Of a stretch of 64,000 bases of DNA, positions 52,874 through 60,944 are shown one piece after another. Source of the stretch: Rudanella sp031411995 (lineage in GTDB: Bacteria; Bacteroidota; Bacteroidia; Cytophagales; Spirosomataceae). Both the position numbers and the translations under genes were made by a program. A model generated the notes under the pieces. That model was not told where the DNA came from and searched no databases. It saw nothing but the letters and a program-made list of their open reading frames with translations. Position 1 is the first letter of the stretch, and each line of letters begins with the position of its first letter. The DNA is taken from the NCBI GenBank assembly GCA_031411995.1, contig JANOCD010000047.1, forward strand, positions 62,001 to 126,000, written 5' to 3'.

Positions 52874-55258
52874 TTAAAAACTTATTTTGATTTTAAGACT
52901 AATGTTTCGTCCTGGCTCGTCGGCGAAGTAGCGGAATCGGTTCAGGTAGTCGCGGTAGGCGGTGTTCAGGAGGTTGGCCCCACTCAGAATCACGCTCATG
53001 GGTTGCTTGCCGATCGAAACGTTCAGTCCCGCTTCGGCACCCAGTAAAAAATAGCCGGGTGGGGGAGGAGCAAAGTCGCCCCGGAACACTGGTGTGCCAT
53101 TTACAACCTCGCTCGACACAGCGGGAACCCGATTTTGCCGGGCCACCGCCAGGCCACTTACCTGCACGTAAAGTCCTGATACCGTGCCAGGCGTGGCTCC
53201 GACCGCTTGTTCATGAAAATCATACCGAACACTGTTGTCCATGCGGTTGGGTGGCACCAGCACCAGATAATTGCGGTTGGTTTTGTCATACGCCCAAAGC
53301 AGCGAGGTTTTGGAGGTGAGTGTGAGTTGTCCACTGAGTTTGTAGCTTACCGTAGCATCGACTCCCCGGAAGGTAGCCTGCACCTGATTGTAGCTGTAGG
53401 CCGGAAACGCACCCCGCTGCCGAATGGCCGGAACCGAGTCGGGTTTGAGATAGATATAGTTGTTAATCAGGTTGTTAAAGACACCGATCTCCGCCGTGAG
53501 TCGCTTCCCCGAATAGGCCAGCGCCAGATTGCCATTGTAGGCCTGTTCGGGTTGCAGGTTCGGGTTGCCTCGTTCATAGGCCACGCCACTTTGGTGCAGA
53601 CCGTTGGCGTAGAGGTCGCTCGCATTGGGTGCCCGCCAGGCAGTGCTGAAATTGGTGGTTAAAGTCAAGTCTGGCCGGGCTTGATAGGAGATCCCCAGCG
53701 ATCCGTTGGCGTTGTCCCACTGATGCGAGCGGGAAAAAGTGCGGTTGGTGGTTTCGTCCAGAAAGTAAGCCCTGAGGGTTCTGATGTCGTAGCGAATGCC
53801 CCCCTCAAACACCCAGCGGTCGCGGGCATAGCGTTCAATGGCGAAGCCGCCCAGTGCATTGGCCCGGTAGTTCGGAATCAGGAACAGATACCGCCGGACG
53901 TTGCCCTGAGTAAGCGCGTTCACACCCACGCTCCCCGACCAGATGCCTCCGAAACGGTCGCGTTTGGTCGGGTGTTCCCAGATCAGGTCGGCTGTTTGGG
54001 TGGTTAGTTTTAAGTAGAGTTCGGGTGTTTCGGCGCGGCTAAACGACAGTAAATCAAACTCTTCGCGCAGGTTTCGTTGTTGGGCAATGGTCAGGGTCAA
54101 CTCCCCGAAGCGTTCGGAGCGGTAATAGGTCCGGCCCTTGATCAACTGATGCTGAATGTTCTGATACGGGCGACCCAGCTCATACGAAAAACCCGGTTGC
54201 ACCAGGGGTTCAGGGCGGGCAATGGCTGCATAGAGGTCGCTCAGGCTGCCCACCTGCGCTCCCCGAAACAACCCAATGCGGTTATTAAACTGACTGTAAT
54301 ACACCTCGGCTCCCCATTTCTTGTGATCATAGTGAAGATCGCCGGAGAAATTGCGTTCGCGGAAACCCGTGTTTTCCAGAAAATAACCCGGTGCGCGGGC
54401 ATAGCCAGCCTGTTTCAGCGTTCCCTGCACCCGGTAGCTCAAACCCGCCAGCTTTTTGTCAAAAGCACCCTCCAAATAGGCTGATCCAACGCCCATTCGA
54501 CCATTGGTGGCTCCCACCGCGTTGACTTCGCCATGCACACCCGCCTTGGTTGGCATGGCTTTGGGTTCCACCAGAATCACCCCGCCGATGGCATCGGAAC
54601 CGTAGCGAATGCTGGCCGGGCCCTTGATCACGGTGAGCCGCGAAGCCACGAACTGGTCAATTTGGGGGGCGTGTTCGCTGCCCCATTGCTGATCTTCCTG
54701 CCGGATGCCGTTGTTCAGTACCAGAATCCGGTTGCTGTATAAGCCATGAATAACGGGTTTAGAAATGCCCGGCCCCGTCTGAATGGAGTATAACCCAGCA
54801 ATGTTTTTCAGGCTCTCGCCCAGCGACTGCCCCCGCGTTTGGTCGAGAGCCACGCCCGACAATTCGGTTTGGGCCTGCAACAATTGGCGCGCTTCGGAGC
54901 GGTGTTCAGTCACGTCGATGCCCGGCAGGTTCACCCCATCGGCGGTGAGCGTGACAGTGCGTACTGAATCGAGGGGCAAATGGATTTGTTCGGTGATGGT
55001 GTTGAAACCCACAAACCGGTATTCCACGGTGTAGGTGCCTGGGCAGAGCTTATCGAGCCGGAAATACCCCGTGCTGTCCGTAACGGCACCGCGTTGCAGG
55101 CTCTGAATAAAGACGGTTGCTCCCGGTAAACTCGTCGGGTTGGGTTGCCCCGTCTGAATTTGACCCTGCAAACTCGCTGTGCAGTTGGGGGCTAACTGCG
55201 CTTTCAGCGAGCTGCTTAGAAGTAGTAGGCCGAATGCTATGTTGTACTTGTTGTTCAT
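52874..55258 (-). CDS. TonB-dependent receptor, probably metal (zinc) uptake
   Basis: A 794-residue outer-membrane receptor from ATG 55258 (MNNKYNIAFG); an ATG 48 bp upstream falls within the operator region. Order: signal peptide; CarboxypepD_reg-like domain (about 20-110); plug (GQSLGESLKNIAGLYSIQTG, SIRYGSDAIGGVILVEP); 22-strand barrel ending in NISLKIKISF. Not a SusC: no SusC signature and no SusD partner. A lipoprotein gene follows. The double palindrome over its promoter suggests repression by a metal sensor such as Zur, hence zinc as the likely cargo, which is inferred. Confidence 0.9.
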   Translation of the reverse strand: MNNKYNIAFGLLLLSSSLKAQLAPNCTASLQGQIQTGQPNPTSLPGATVFIQSLQRGAVTDSTGYFRLDKLCPGTYTVEYRFVGFNTITEQIHLPLDSVRTVTLTADGVNLPGIDVTEHRSEARQLLQAQTELSGVALDQTRGQSLGESLKNIAGLYSIQTGPGISKPVIHGLYSNRILVLNNGIRQEDQQWGSEHAPQIDQFVASRLTVIKGPASIRYGSDAIGGVILVEPKAMPTKAGVHGEVNAVGATNGRMGVGSAYLEGAFDKKLAGLSYRVQGTLKQAGYARAPGYFLENTGFRERNFSGDLHYDHKKWGAEVYYSQFNNRIGLFRGAQVGSLSDLYAAIARPEPLVQPGFSYELGRPYQNIQHQLIKGRTYYRSERFGELTLTIAQQRNLREEFDLLSFSRAETPELYLKLTTQTADLIWEHPTKRDRFGGIWSGSVGVNALTQGNVRRYLFLIPNYRANALGGFAIERYARDRWVFEGGIRYDIRTLRAYFLDETTNRTFSRSHQWDNANGSLGISYQARPDLTLTTNFSTAWRAPNASDLYANGLHQSGVAYERGNPNLQPEQAYNGNLALAYSGKRLTAEIGVFNNLINNYIYLKPDSVPAIRQRGAFPAYSYNQVQATFRGVDATVSYKLSGQLTLTSKTSLLWAYDKTNRNYLVLVPPNRMDNSVRYDFHEQAVGATPGTVSGLYVQVSGLAVARQNRVPAVSSEVVNGTPVFRGDFAPPPPGYFLLGAEAGLNVSIGKQPMSVILSGANLLNTAYRDYLNRFRYFADEPGRNISLKIKISF

Positions 55259-55267
55259 TGGTAAGAA

Positions 55268-55298
55268 CAAAATTACTAAATCTGCAACAGTGTTGCAA
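55268..55298 (-). promoter_or_regulatory. Promoter of the TonB receptor operon
   Basis: On the minus strand: TTG (55298-55296), 20-bp spacer, TAATTTTG (55275-55268), matching TTG/TAnnTTTG. The predicted start of transcription is only a few bases before the ATG at 55258. The -33 element lies inside the left palindrome. Confidence 0.6.
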
Positions 55299-55322
55299 TT
55301 ATTCATGCAACACTGTTGCAGA
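55281..55322. promoter_or_regulatory. Nested palindromic operator (Zur-like)
   Basis: Two 17-bp arms (55281-55297 and 55306-55322) are perfect reverse complements separated by 8 nt, and each arm itself contains the palindrome TGCAACA-N-TGTTGCA. So there are two copies of one dyad operator, overlapping the receptor promoter. The dyad resembles Fur-family (Zur) sites of Bacteroidota; the regulator gene is not in this window. Confidence 0.65.
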
Positions 55323-55357
55323 ATAAAACGGTTTGGCAGGAAGATGAAAAATAATCC

Positions 55358-55373
55358 ATCGTATTATTGCGAT
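55358..55373. promoter_or_regulatory. ArsR-type operator upstream of arsR
   Basis: ATCGTATTATTGCGAT, an imperfect dyad that matches the site before arsM at 13 of 16 positions and covers the -33 TTG of the arsR promoter. Autorepression by ArsR is the likely meaning. Confidence 0.6.
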
Positions 55374-55396
55374 TGATATTCTTTGCCTTACCTTTG
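55367..55396 (+). promoter_or_regulatory. arsR promoter
   Basis: TTG (55367-55369), 19-bp spacer, TACCTTTG (55389-55396), an excellent Bacteroidota promoter. The last G of the -7 box is only 4 bases before the arsR ATG, so the transcript is probably leaderless. Confidence 0.65.
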
Positions 55397-55400
55397 TAGC

Positions 55401-55727
55401 ATGGGAGTTACGAAAACTGAAATATTCACGGAAGAGCAGAATCGCATGGCTGACCTAGCTAAAGCCTTTGCGCACCCGGCGCGGGTGGCCATTTTACAGA
55501 TGCTTGCTCAGAAAAAAGCCTGTGTCTGTGGCGATCTGGTCGATGAGCTTCCGCTGGCACAAGCCACTGTCTCTCAGCACTTAAAAGAACTAAAGCGCAT
55601 TGGTATTATCCGGGGCGACATTGACCCGCCCCGCGTTTGCTACTGTATCAACGAAACCGTTTGGCAGGAGGCCCGGCAAATGTTCGGCACCTTGTTCGAT
55701 TCATTGAAACCAGTGGGCTGCTGTTAA
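55401..55727 (+). CDS. arsR: Arsenic-responsive ArsR repressor
   Basis: A 108-residue winged-helix metalloregulator. The As(III) site is KKACVCGDLVDEL (about residues 31-43, the ArsR CVC motif at the start of the DNA-binding region), followed by recognition helix AQATVSQHLKELKRIGII and wing RGDIDPPRVCYCIN. The C-terminus ends VGCC, two more thiols. ATG 55401 was chosen over 55383 because the promoter -7 box lies between them. First gene of the arsenic cluster; likely represses itself and arsM through the two similar operators. Confidence 0.93.
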   Translation: MGVTKTEIFTEEQNRMADLAKAFAHPARVAILQMLAQKKACVCGDLVDELPLAQATVSQHLKELKRIGIIRGDIDPPRVCYCINETVWQEARQMFGTLFDSLKPVGCC

Positions 55728-55744
55728 AAAATTTGCACAAGTCA

Positions 55745-55760
55745 ATCGTAATATTACAAT
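55745..55760. promoter_or_regulatory. ArsR-type operator upstream of arsM
   Basis: ATCGTAATATTACAAT, a near-perfect dyad, 15 bp before the arsM ATG and in the 48-bp gap after arsR. A TTTG at 55732-55735 and TACAATAA from 55755 could form a weak promoter under this site, giving arsM its own controlled start. Confidence 0.55.
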
Positions 55761-55775
55761 AAACCAATAGAAACC

Positions 55776-56702
55776 ATGACAACTAACGAAGACCTTAAAA
55801 CCATTGTTCGCCAGAAATACGCCGACATTGCCAACAGCGACACGGCCGAATCGTGCGGTTGCGGGCCGGAGCCAACTTCCTGCTGCGGCCCATCGAATTT
55901 AAGCCCCGATTTTACCAACAACGATCTGATGATCGGCATGAACCTGAGTTATGCCGGTAAATCGGGCTACGTAGCCGATGCCGACCTTGGTTTGGGCTGT
56001 GGGTTGCCCACGGAATTTGCCCAAATTCAACCCGGCGATGTGGTGCTTGACCTCGGTTCCGGGGCGGGTAATGATTGCTTTGTAGCCCGCGCCGAAACCG
56101 GCGAAATCGGCCGCGTAATTGGCCTCGACATGACCCCCGCCATGATCGACCGCGCCCGGAAAAATGCCAAAATACGCGGCTATAACAATGTGGAGTTCGT
56201 GTATGGCGACATCGAAGAGATGCCCCTGCCCGACAACCTTGCCGATGTGGTGGTAAGCAACTGCGTCATGAACCTCGTGCCCGACAAAGAGAAGGCCTTC
56301 GCCGAAACGTTCCGGGTACTAAAACCGGGTGGCCATTTCAGCATCTCCGACATTGTGCTCAACGGCGACCTGCCCGATGGCCTGCAACACGATGCCGAAC
56401 TCTACGCCGGTTGTGTGTCGGGGGCAATTCAACAGGCCGAGTACCTCAAAATTGTTGAAAACGCAGGTTTTGTAAACCTGACCATTCAGAAACGACGCGA
56501 GATTAGTCTGCCCGATGCTGTCCTGAATCAGTACCTGACCGCCGACGAAATCAAGGCCTACAAAGAAGAGGGCAAGGGCATTTTCAGCATCACGCTCTAT
56601 GCCGGGAAAGCAGGCGAGAAACTGCCCAAAGCCTGTTGCGATGCCAAAGCCGAGCAGTTGGCCAGCGGTGTACAGGTGGAGCCGGGAGCCGGTTGCTGTT
56701 AA
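55776..56702 (+). CDS. arsM: Arsenite S-adenosylmethionine methyltransferase
   Basis: A 308-residue SAM-dependent enzyme that methylates As(III) to volatile or less toxic methylarsenicals. SAM motif VVLDLGSGAGNDCFVA (about residues 89-104); arsenic-binding cysteines appear in ESCGCGPEPTSCCGPS (about 26-41), LGLGCGLPT, SNCVMNLV and YAGCVSGAI. The C-terminal extension is cysteine-containing (KACCDAKAEQL...GAGCC), which is common in bacterial ArsM. Lies 48 bp after arsR with its own operator copy. Confidence 0.95.
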   Translation: MTTNEDLKTIVRQKYADIANSDTAESCGCGPEPTSCCGPSNLSPDFTNNDLMIGMNLSYAGKSGYVADADLGLGCGLPTEFAQIQPGDVVLDLGSGAGNDCFVARAETGEIGRVIGLDMTPAMIDRARKNAKIRGYNNVEFVYGDIEEMPLPDNLADVVVSNCVMNLVPDKEKAFAETFRVLKPGGHFSISDIVLNGDLPDGLQHDAELYAGCVSGAIQQAEYLKIVENAGFVNLTIQKRREISLPDAVLNQYLTADEIKAYKEEGKGIFSITLYAGKAGEKLPKACCDAKAEQLASGVQVEPGAGCC

Positions 56703-56742
56703 CATAAACGGGTATCAATCACCAACTACAACTACCAAGATT

Positions 56743-57263
56743 ATGAAGCCTTCGCTGATACTGTTGGCCCTGACCATTACCACAGCCACTGCCCAAACAA
56801 CTCCCCGACCACTGATTTCGATTTCGGGGCATTACAAAACCCTGTCACTCATCGACCACAAACCCAATGCAAGTCGGGCCGCGTTCGATGCCCTCCGGTT
56901 TCCGATGCAGGATGCCAGCAAGGGTTCGTTTTTCTGCGGCCCCGACCCTATGCTATGGAGGCCCGATTGCAACCCATCGAGAAGTCCGGTCACCCAGCCT
57001 ACCCGAGTGGGCATTCGGCAGCTTCATTTGTTAATGCCTACATAATGAGTGAGTTGTCGCCCGGTTTAGCCCCGGGGTTTTTGAAAATGGCCGCCGAAAT
57101 GGCCTATTCGCGGGAGGTTATTGGTGTTCACTATCCGAGCGATTCGGAAGTGTCGCGGGTGTGGGCCTTTGTGAACGAATTGCTGAAATCGCCCAAATTT
57201 CGGGCTGATCTGGCAAAGGCAAAAGCCGAAATTACGGCCAAACGAACCATTGCGGGTAAATGA
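56743..57263 (+). pseudogene. Broken PAP2/class A acid phosphatase gene
   Basis: The 5' part encodes a signal peptide (MKPSLILLALTITTATAQ) and about 70 residues. Reading then has to jump frame near 56925-56935 (T-run in GTTCGTTTTTCTG): one added base restores ...GSFFLRPRPYAMEARLQPIEKSG. Frame 3 carries the phosphatase motifs PAYPSGHSAASFVNAY and SREVIGVHYPSDSEVSRVWAF up to 57263. Even repaired it is only about 173 residues against 230 or more for the family, so the middle is probably deleted too. It sits between arsM and the ArsO-like gene. Confidence 0.75.
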
Positions 57264-57311
57264 AAAGAAAAGCCAATGTTGACCTAATCCGGCGAACTTA
57301 ACTCAATAAAC

Positions 57312-58418
57312 ATGAACCAGCCACAGACTCAGGAAATAGATATCGTTGTCATTGGGGGTGGACAAAGCGGGTTGGCGGTCGGCTATTTCCTGCGCCGAAC
57401 CGGCTATTCCTTTGTTATTCTTGATGCCTCGTCGGAGCCGGGTGGCGCCTGGAACCAGGGCTGGGATTCGTTGCGGCTCTTCTCCCCGGCAGAGGCCTCG
57501 TCGCTGCCCGGCTGGCCCATGCCCCGGCTATCGGAGACGGCTGATTCCGGGGTGTTTCCGGCCCGTCAGCAAGTAGTCGATTATCTAACCGCGTATGAAT
57601 CTCGGTATAAGTTGCCTGTTCAACGGCCAGTACGAGCCGAAGGGGTAACGCAGAGAGTAGGCGGTTACGAAATCACCACGGACAAGGGCAAATGGCGATC
57701 TCGCGTAGTGGTCAGTGCGACCGGCTCGGAAAGCCATCCGTTCATTCCACCCTATCCGGGCATAGGGGAGTACACCGGCCAACAACTCCACTCGGCAGAC
57801 TATCGGTCGCCCAATCGGTGGGCTGGGCAGCGCGTTTTGATCGTGGGGGGCGGTAACTCAGGTGCTCAGATTCTGGCCGAAGTCTCCCAAATTGCCCATA
57901 CCGTTTGGGTAACGCTTACCGATCCCATTTTCCTGCCCGATGATGTAGATGGTCGGGTATTATTCAGTCAGGCGACGGAGCGGTATCATGCCTTGCAAAC
58001 GGGCGAAACGACAAAGTTCGCTGGTGGCCTGGGCGATATTGTAATGGTTCCCAGCGTAAAGGAAGCCCGTAGCCGGGGTGTGTTACAGGCCGTTCGCCCG
58101 TTTGTCAGCCTGACAGAAACGGGGGTTATGTGGCCTGATGGCCGAATGGAAGCCTTCGATGCCATTATCTGGTGTACAGGTTTTCGTCCGGCTACTGATT
58201 ATTTGCGACCACTGGGCTTGGTGGACAAGGAAGGTAAAGTAGCCACTGAAGGTACAAAAGCCCTACAGATGCAAGGGTTGTGGCTGGTTGGCTATGGCTC
58301 CTGGACGGGCTTTGCCTCGGCGACCCTGATTGGCGTTGGCCGCTCGGCCCGCCATACTGCCGAAGAAATCAAGACATATCTGGACCAGTACTCCACCGCT
58401 TCAATAAATCACAACTAA
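57312..58418 (+). CDS. arsO: ArsO-like flavin-dependent monooxygenase
   Basis: A 368-residue FAD/NAD(P)H oxidoreductase. N-terminal FAD loop IVVIGGGQSGLAVGYFL (about residues 11-27), PGGAWNQGWDSLRLFSPAEASSLPGW typical of the ArsO/CzcO group, second Rossmann loop RVLIVGGGNSGAQIL (about 175-189) and the GTG-like IIWCTGFRPATDYL near 288. Genes of this type sit in arsenic clusters and are thought to act on arsenicals; the symbol rests on family and context. Ends 7 bp before acr3. Confidence 0.82.
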   Translation: MNQPQTQEIDIVVIGGGQSGLAVGYFLRRTGYSFVILDASSEPGGAWNQGWDSLRLFSPAEASSLPGWPMPRLSETADSGVFPARQQVVDYLTAYESRYKLPVQRPVRAEGVTQRVGGYEITTDKGKWRSRVVVSATGSESHPFIPPYPGIGEYTGQQLHSADYRSPNRWAGQRVLIVGGGNSGAQILAEVSQIAHTVWVTLTDPIFLPDDVDGRVLFSQATERYHALQTGETTKFAGGLGDIVMVPSVKEARSRGVLQAVRPFVSLTETGVMWPDGRMEAFDAIIWCTGFRPATDYLRPLGLVDKEGKVATEGTKALQMQGLWLVGYGSWTGFASATLIGVGRSARHTAEEIKTYLDQYSTASINHN

Positions 58419-58425
58419 TTTGTTT

Positions 58426-59490
58426 ATGCTCAATACCCCGACGATTACCCAACAACCCCGACTATCGTTTCTCGACCGCTTTCTGACGCTCTGGATTTTC
58501 GGGGCAATGGCCCTCGGCATATTGCTGGGCAACCTGTTTCCGCAAATTGAGCAGACCCTGAGCGCGTATCAGTCGGGTACCACCAACATTCCGCTCGCCA
58601 TCGGGTTGGTGCTGATGATGTATCCACCCTTGGCCAAAGTTCGGTACGACCGGATGGGACAAGTCTTTCGGGATACCAAAATTTTGGGCCTTTCGCTGGT
58701 ACAAAACTGGCTTATCGGCCCGGTGCTCATGTTCGGGTTAGCTGTGTTGCTGCTCCCCGATAAGCCCGACTACATGACGGGCCTGATTATGATTGGCATT
58801 GCCCGCTGCATTGCCATGGTCATTGTCTGGAACGACTTGGCCCTCGGCGACCGGGAATACGTGGCAGGACTTGTGGCGTTTAATAGTATTTTTCAGGTAC
58901 TTTTTTACTCCGTTTATGCCTACGTGTTCATCACCGTATTGCCTCCGCTTTTTGGCCTTCGGGGAAGCACGGTAGATGTGAGTATCGGCCAAATTGCCGA
59001 GAGTGTGGCCATCTACCTCGGTTTGCCGTTGGTAGCGGGGTTTCTGTCACGGTACATACTCTCGCGCATCAAGTCGCCGAAATGGTACGAAACCAAATTT
59101 CTACCTGCCATCAGCCCCATTACTCTGGTGGCCTTGCTATTCACCATTGTGCTGATGTTCAGTCTGAAAGGGAAGCTAATTGTGCAGATTCCGCTTGACG
59201 TACTGCGAATTGCCCTACCGTTGGTTATTTATTTTGTGGTCATGTTTTTCACGGCTTTTTACCTCGCCAAACGCGCCGGAGCCGACTATCCCAAAAGTAC
59301 ATCGCTGGCATTCACGGCGGCTGGCAACAACTTTGAGTTGGGCATTGCTGTAGCCATTGCTGTGTTCGGTATTAACTCTGGGGCCGCTTTTGCCGCCGTT
59401 ATTGGCCCGCTTATCGAGGTGCCAGTCTTGATTTTATTAGTCAATGTTGCCCTTAAACAACGTACTACCTTCAAAACCTCGGCTCTATGA
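58426..59490 (+). CDS. acr3: ACR3-family arsenite efflux transporter
   Basis: A 354-residue inner-membrane transporter with about 10 helices that expels As(III). Family marks: FLDRFLTLWIFGAMALGILLG at the start, MMYPPLAKVRYDRM, the essential-cysteine helix ARCIAMVIVWNDLALGDREY (about residues 126-145) and FTAAGNNFELGIAVAIAVFG near 305. The ATG at 58426 is preferred over an in-frame TTG at 58420. Its stop overlaps the ATG of the metallophosphoesterase (ATGA), showing translational coupling. Confidence 0.95.
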   Translation: MLNTPTITQQPRLSFLDRFLTLWIFGAMALGILLGNLFPQIEQTLSAYQSGTTNIPLAIGLVLMMYPPLAKVRYDRMGQVFRDTKILGLSLVQNWLIGPVLMFGLAVLLLPDKPDYMTGLIMIGIARCIAMVIVWNDLALGDREYVAGLVAFNSIFQVLFYSVYAYVFITVLPPLFGLRGSTVDVSIGQIAESVAIYLGLPLVAGFLSRYILSRIKSPKWYETKFLPAISPITLVALLFTIVLMFSLKGKLIVQIPLDVLRIALPLVIYFVVMFFTAFYLAKRAGADYPKSTSLAFTAAGNNFELGIAVAIAVFGINSGAAFAAVIGPLIEVPVLILLVNVALKQRTTFKTSAL

Positions 59491-60287
59491 AAATTGCCCT
59501 CTTCTCTGATATTCACGCCAATTTACCAGCGCTGGAAGCTGTTCTGGCGGATATTGACCGCCGAGAGCTGGACGCTGTCTATTGCCTAGGCGACTTGGTG
59601 GGCTACAATGTTTGGCCCAATGAAGTGATAAACACCATCCGTCGGCGGGGTATTCCGTGCATTGCCGGTAACTACGATTTTGGCGTTGGGCGGCAAAGTG
59701 ACGACTGCGGCTGTGCCTACAAAGCCGAAGACGAAAAGGCGATGGGCAAGATTTCCATCAGCTACACTAACGAAGTAGTGCAGGATGCTGAACGGGCCTA
59801 TCTGCGTACCCTGCCCACTCACATCCGGGTTGAGTTTGAGTTAGGCAATAATCCAGAGCAACTGTGGCATCAGCAAACGCCGTTTGTGTTGATGCTTGTT
59901 CACGGCAGTCCGCGCCGGGTAAACGAGTACCTGTTCGAAGACCGGGGCGACCGTAGTTTGGGTCGGGTGCTCAAAGGAGCCGGGGCCGATGTTCTGTGTT
60001 TTGGGCATACGCACAAGCCGTTTTACAAAGTCGTTAGTGCGGAGCCAGAAGGGGAGGAGACCTACTTCCGTCATGCCATCAATAGTGGGTCAGTGGGGAA
60101 GCCCAAAGATGGCGACCCCCGCGCCTGTTATGTGGTGTTGACCATTGACGAATCGGCCCGGCCCGGCTCAAAAGAGGGTGTTTCGGTTGAATTTGTTCGG
60201 GTTGCGTATGACATTGAGAAGGCCGCTAAAGCAGTTGAAGACAGCGAATTGCCAAACCCCTACGCTGACATGTTACGTACTGCCTGA
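59487..60287 (+). CDS. Calcineurin-like metallophosphoesterase
   Basis: A 266-residue cytosolic phosphoesterase of the YfcE/MJ0936 type. Metal-ligand motifs are in order: FSDIHANLPALEAVL (D-x-H), YCLGDLVGYNVWPNE (GD), CIAGNYDFG (GN), LVHGSPRRV and FGHTHKPFY (GHTH). Coupled to acr3 by a 4-base overlap and so part of the arsenic operon, a placement seen in other Bacteroidota (recalled); its arsenic-related substrate, if any, is unknown. Followed after 9 bp by a relic of arsC. Confidence 0.93.
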   Translation: MKIALFSDIHANLPALEAVLADIDRRELDAVYCLGDLVGYNVWPNEVINTIRRRGIPCIAGNYDFGVGRQSDDCGCAYKAEDEKAMGKISISYTNEVVQDAERAYLRTLPTHIRVEFELGNNPEQLWHQQTPFVLMLVHGSPRRVNEYLFEDRGDRSLGRVLKGAGADVLCFGHTHKPFYKVVSAEPEGEETYFRHAINSGSVGKPKDGDPRACYVVLTIDESARPGSKEGVSVEFVRVAYDIEKAAKAVEDSELPNPYADMLRTA

Positions 60288-60296
60288 GAGTGGAAA

Positions 60297-60431
60297 ATGC
60301 GGACCCGTTCCTTCCTGTCGAAAGGAACGGATTCACCAGAACAAATGAAGGAAATTTATTTGCCTATTCGTGACGAGATAAAGGGATTTAGTCAGAATTT
60401 TATTGGCAAAAATCAGCCCCTAAACCAATGA
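60297..60431 (+). pseudogene. arsC: C-terminal relic of an LMW-phosphatase-type arsenate reductase
   Basis: A 44-codon ORF (MRTRSFLSKGTDSPEQMKEI, then YLPIRDEIKGFSQNFIGKNQ). Its middle resembles the C-terminal helix of thioredoxin/LMW-PTP-type ArsC proteins (pattern KxTGT..EIM..FR.VRDEIK.Y...F, recalled). The catalytic CTGNSCRSQ part is missing, so about 100 residues have been lost, apparently by a deletion ending just after the metallophosphoesterase. Its TGA overlaps the ATG of the next gene, the coupling a real arsC-arsN pair would have. A hairpin (60305-60313/60322-60330) lies inside it. Confidence 0.55.
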
Positions 60432-60937
60432 TTGTCCGAACCGTAATTCCTGCCGATTGGCCCCAAATGGCCAGCATTTATCAACAAGGGATTGACACAG
60501 GTAATGCTACAATGGAGACAGTTGCTCCAACGCCCGAAAAAATGGCCCAGAATTACCTGAATACCCCTCAGTTAGTAGCGGAAAACAGTACCGGGCGATA
60601 TGAATTTATCCCGAAAATTGCTGGGTATGCCGTGCTGTCTAAAGTGTCGGGGCGGTGTGTGTATGGGGGTGTGGCCGAAGTCAGTATTTACGTTGGCTCC
60701 GATTATCGGGGAAAGGGTGTGGGCGGGCTGCTGCTCACCGAATTGATCCGACAAAGTGAAGAAAACGGCCTTTGGACGTTGCAGGCGGGTATTTTTCCGG
60801 AAAACAAGGCCAGCGTTGCTCTGCACCTAGCCAATGGTTTCCGGCAGGTTGGCTACCGCGAAAAGCTGGGCAAACACCACGGCATCTGGCGCGACATACT
60901 TTTGTTGGAACGACGCAGTAAAGTAGTGGGGTTGTAG
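60428..60937 (+). CDS. arsN: GNAT acetyltransferase (ArsN/phosphinothricin acetyltransferase-like)
   Basis: A 169-residue GNAT enzyme that uses acetyl-CoA. Pat/ArsN1-type signatures: IPADWPQMASIYQQGIDTGNATME at the N-terminus, VAEVSIYVGSDYRGKGVGGLLL with the CoA loop (RGKGVG, about residues 97-102), AGIFPENKASVALHLANGFRQVGYREKLGKHHGIWRD near the end. ArsN1 acetylates arsinothricin; relatives acetylate phosphinothricin. Position in the arsenic cluster supports the ArsN reading, but activity is not proven by sequence. Confidence 0.8.
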   Translation: MIVRTVIPADWPQMASIYQQGIDTGNATMETVAPTPEKMAQNYLNTPQLVAENSTGRYEFIPKIAGYAVLSKVSGRCVYGGVAEVSIYVGSDYRGKGVGGLLLTELIRQSEENGLWTLQAGIFPENKASVALHLANGFRQVGYREKLGKHHGIWRDILLLERRSKVVGL

Positions 60938-60944
60938 ATAAACT

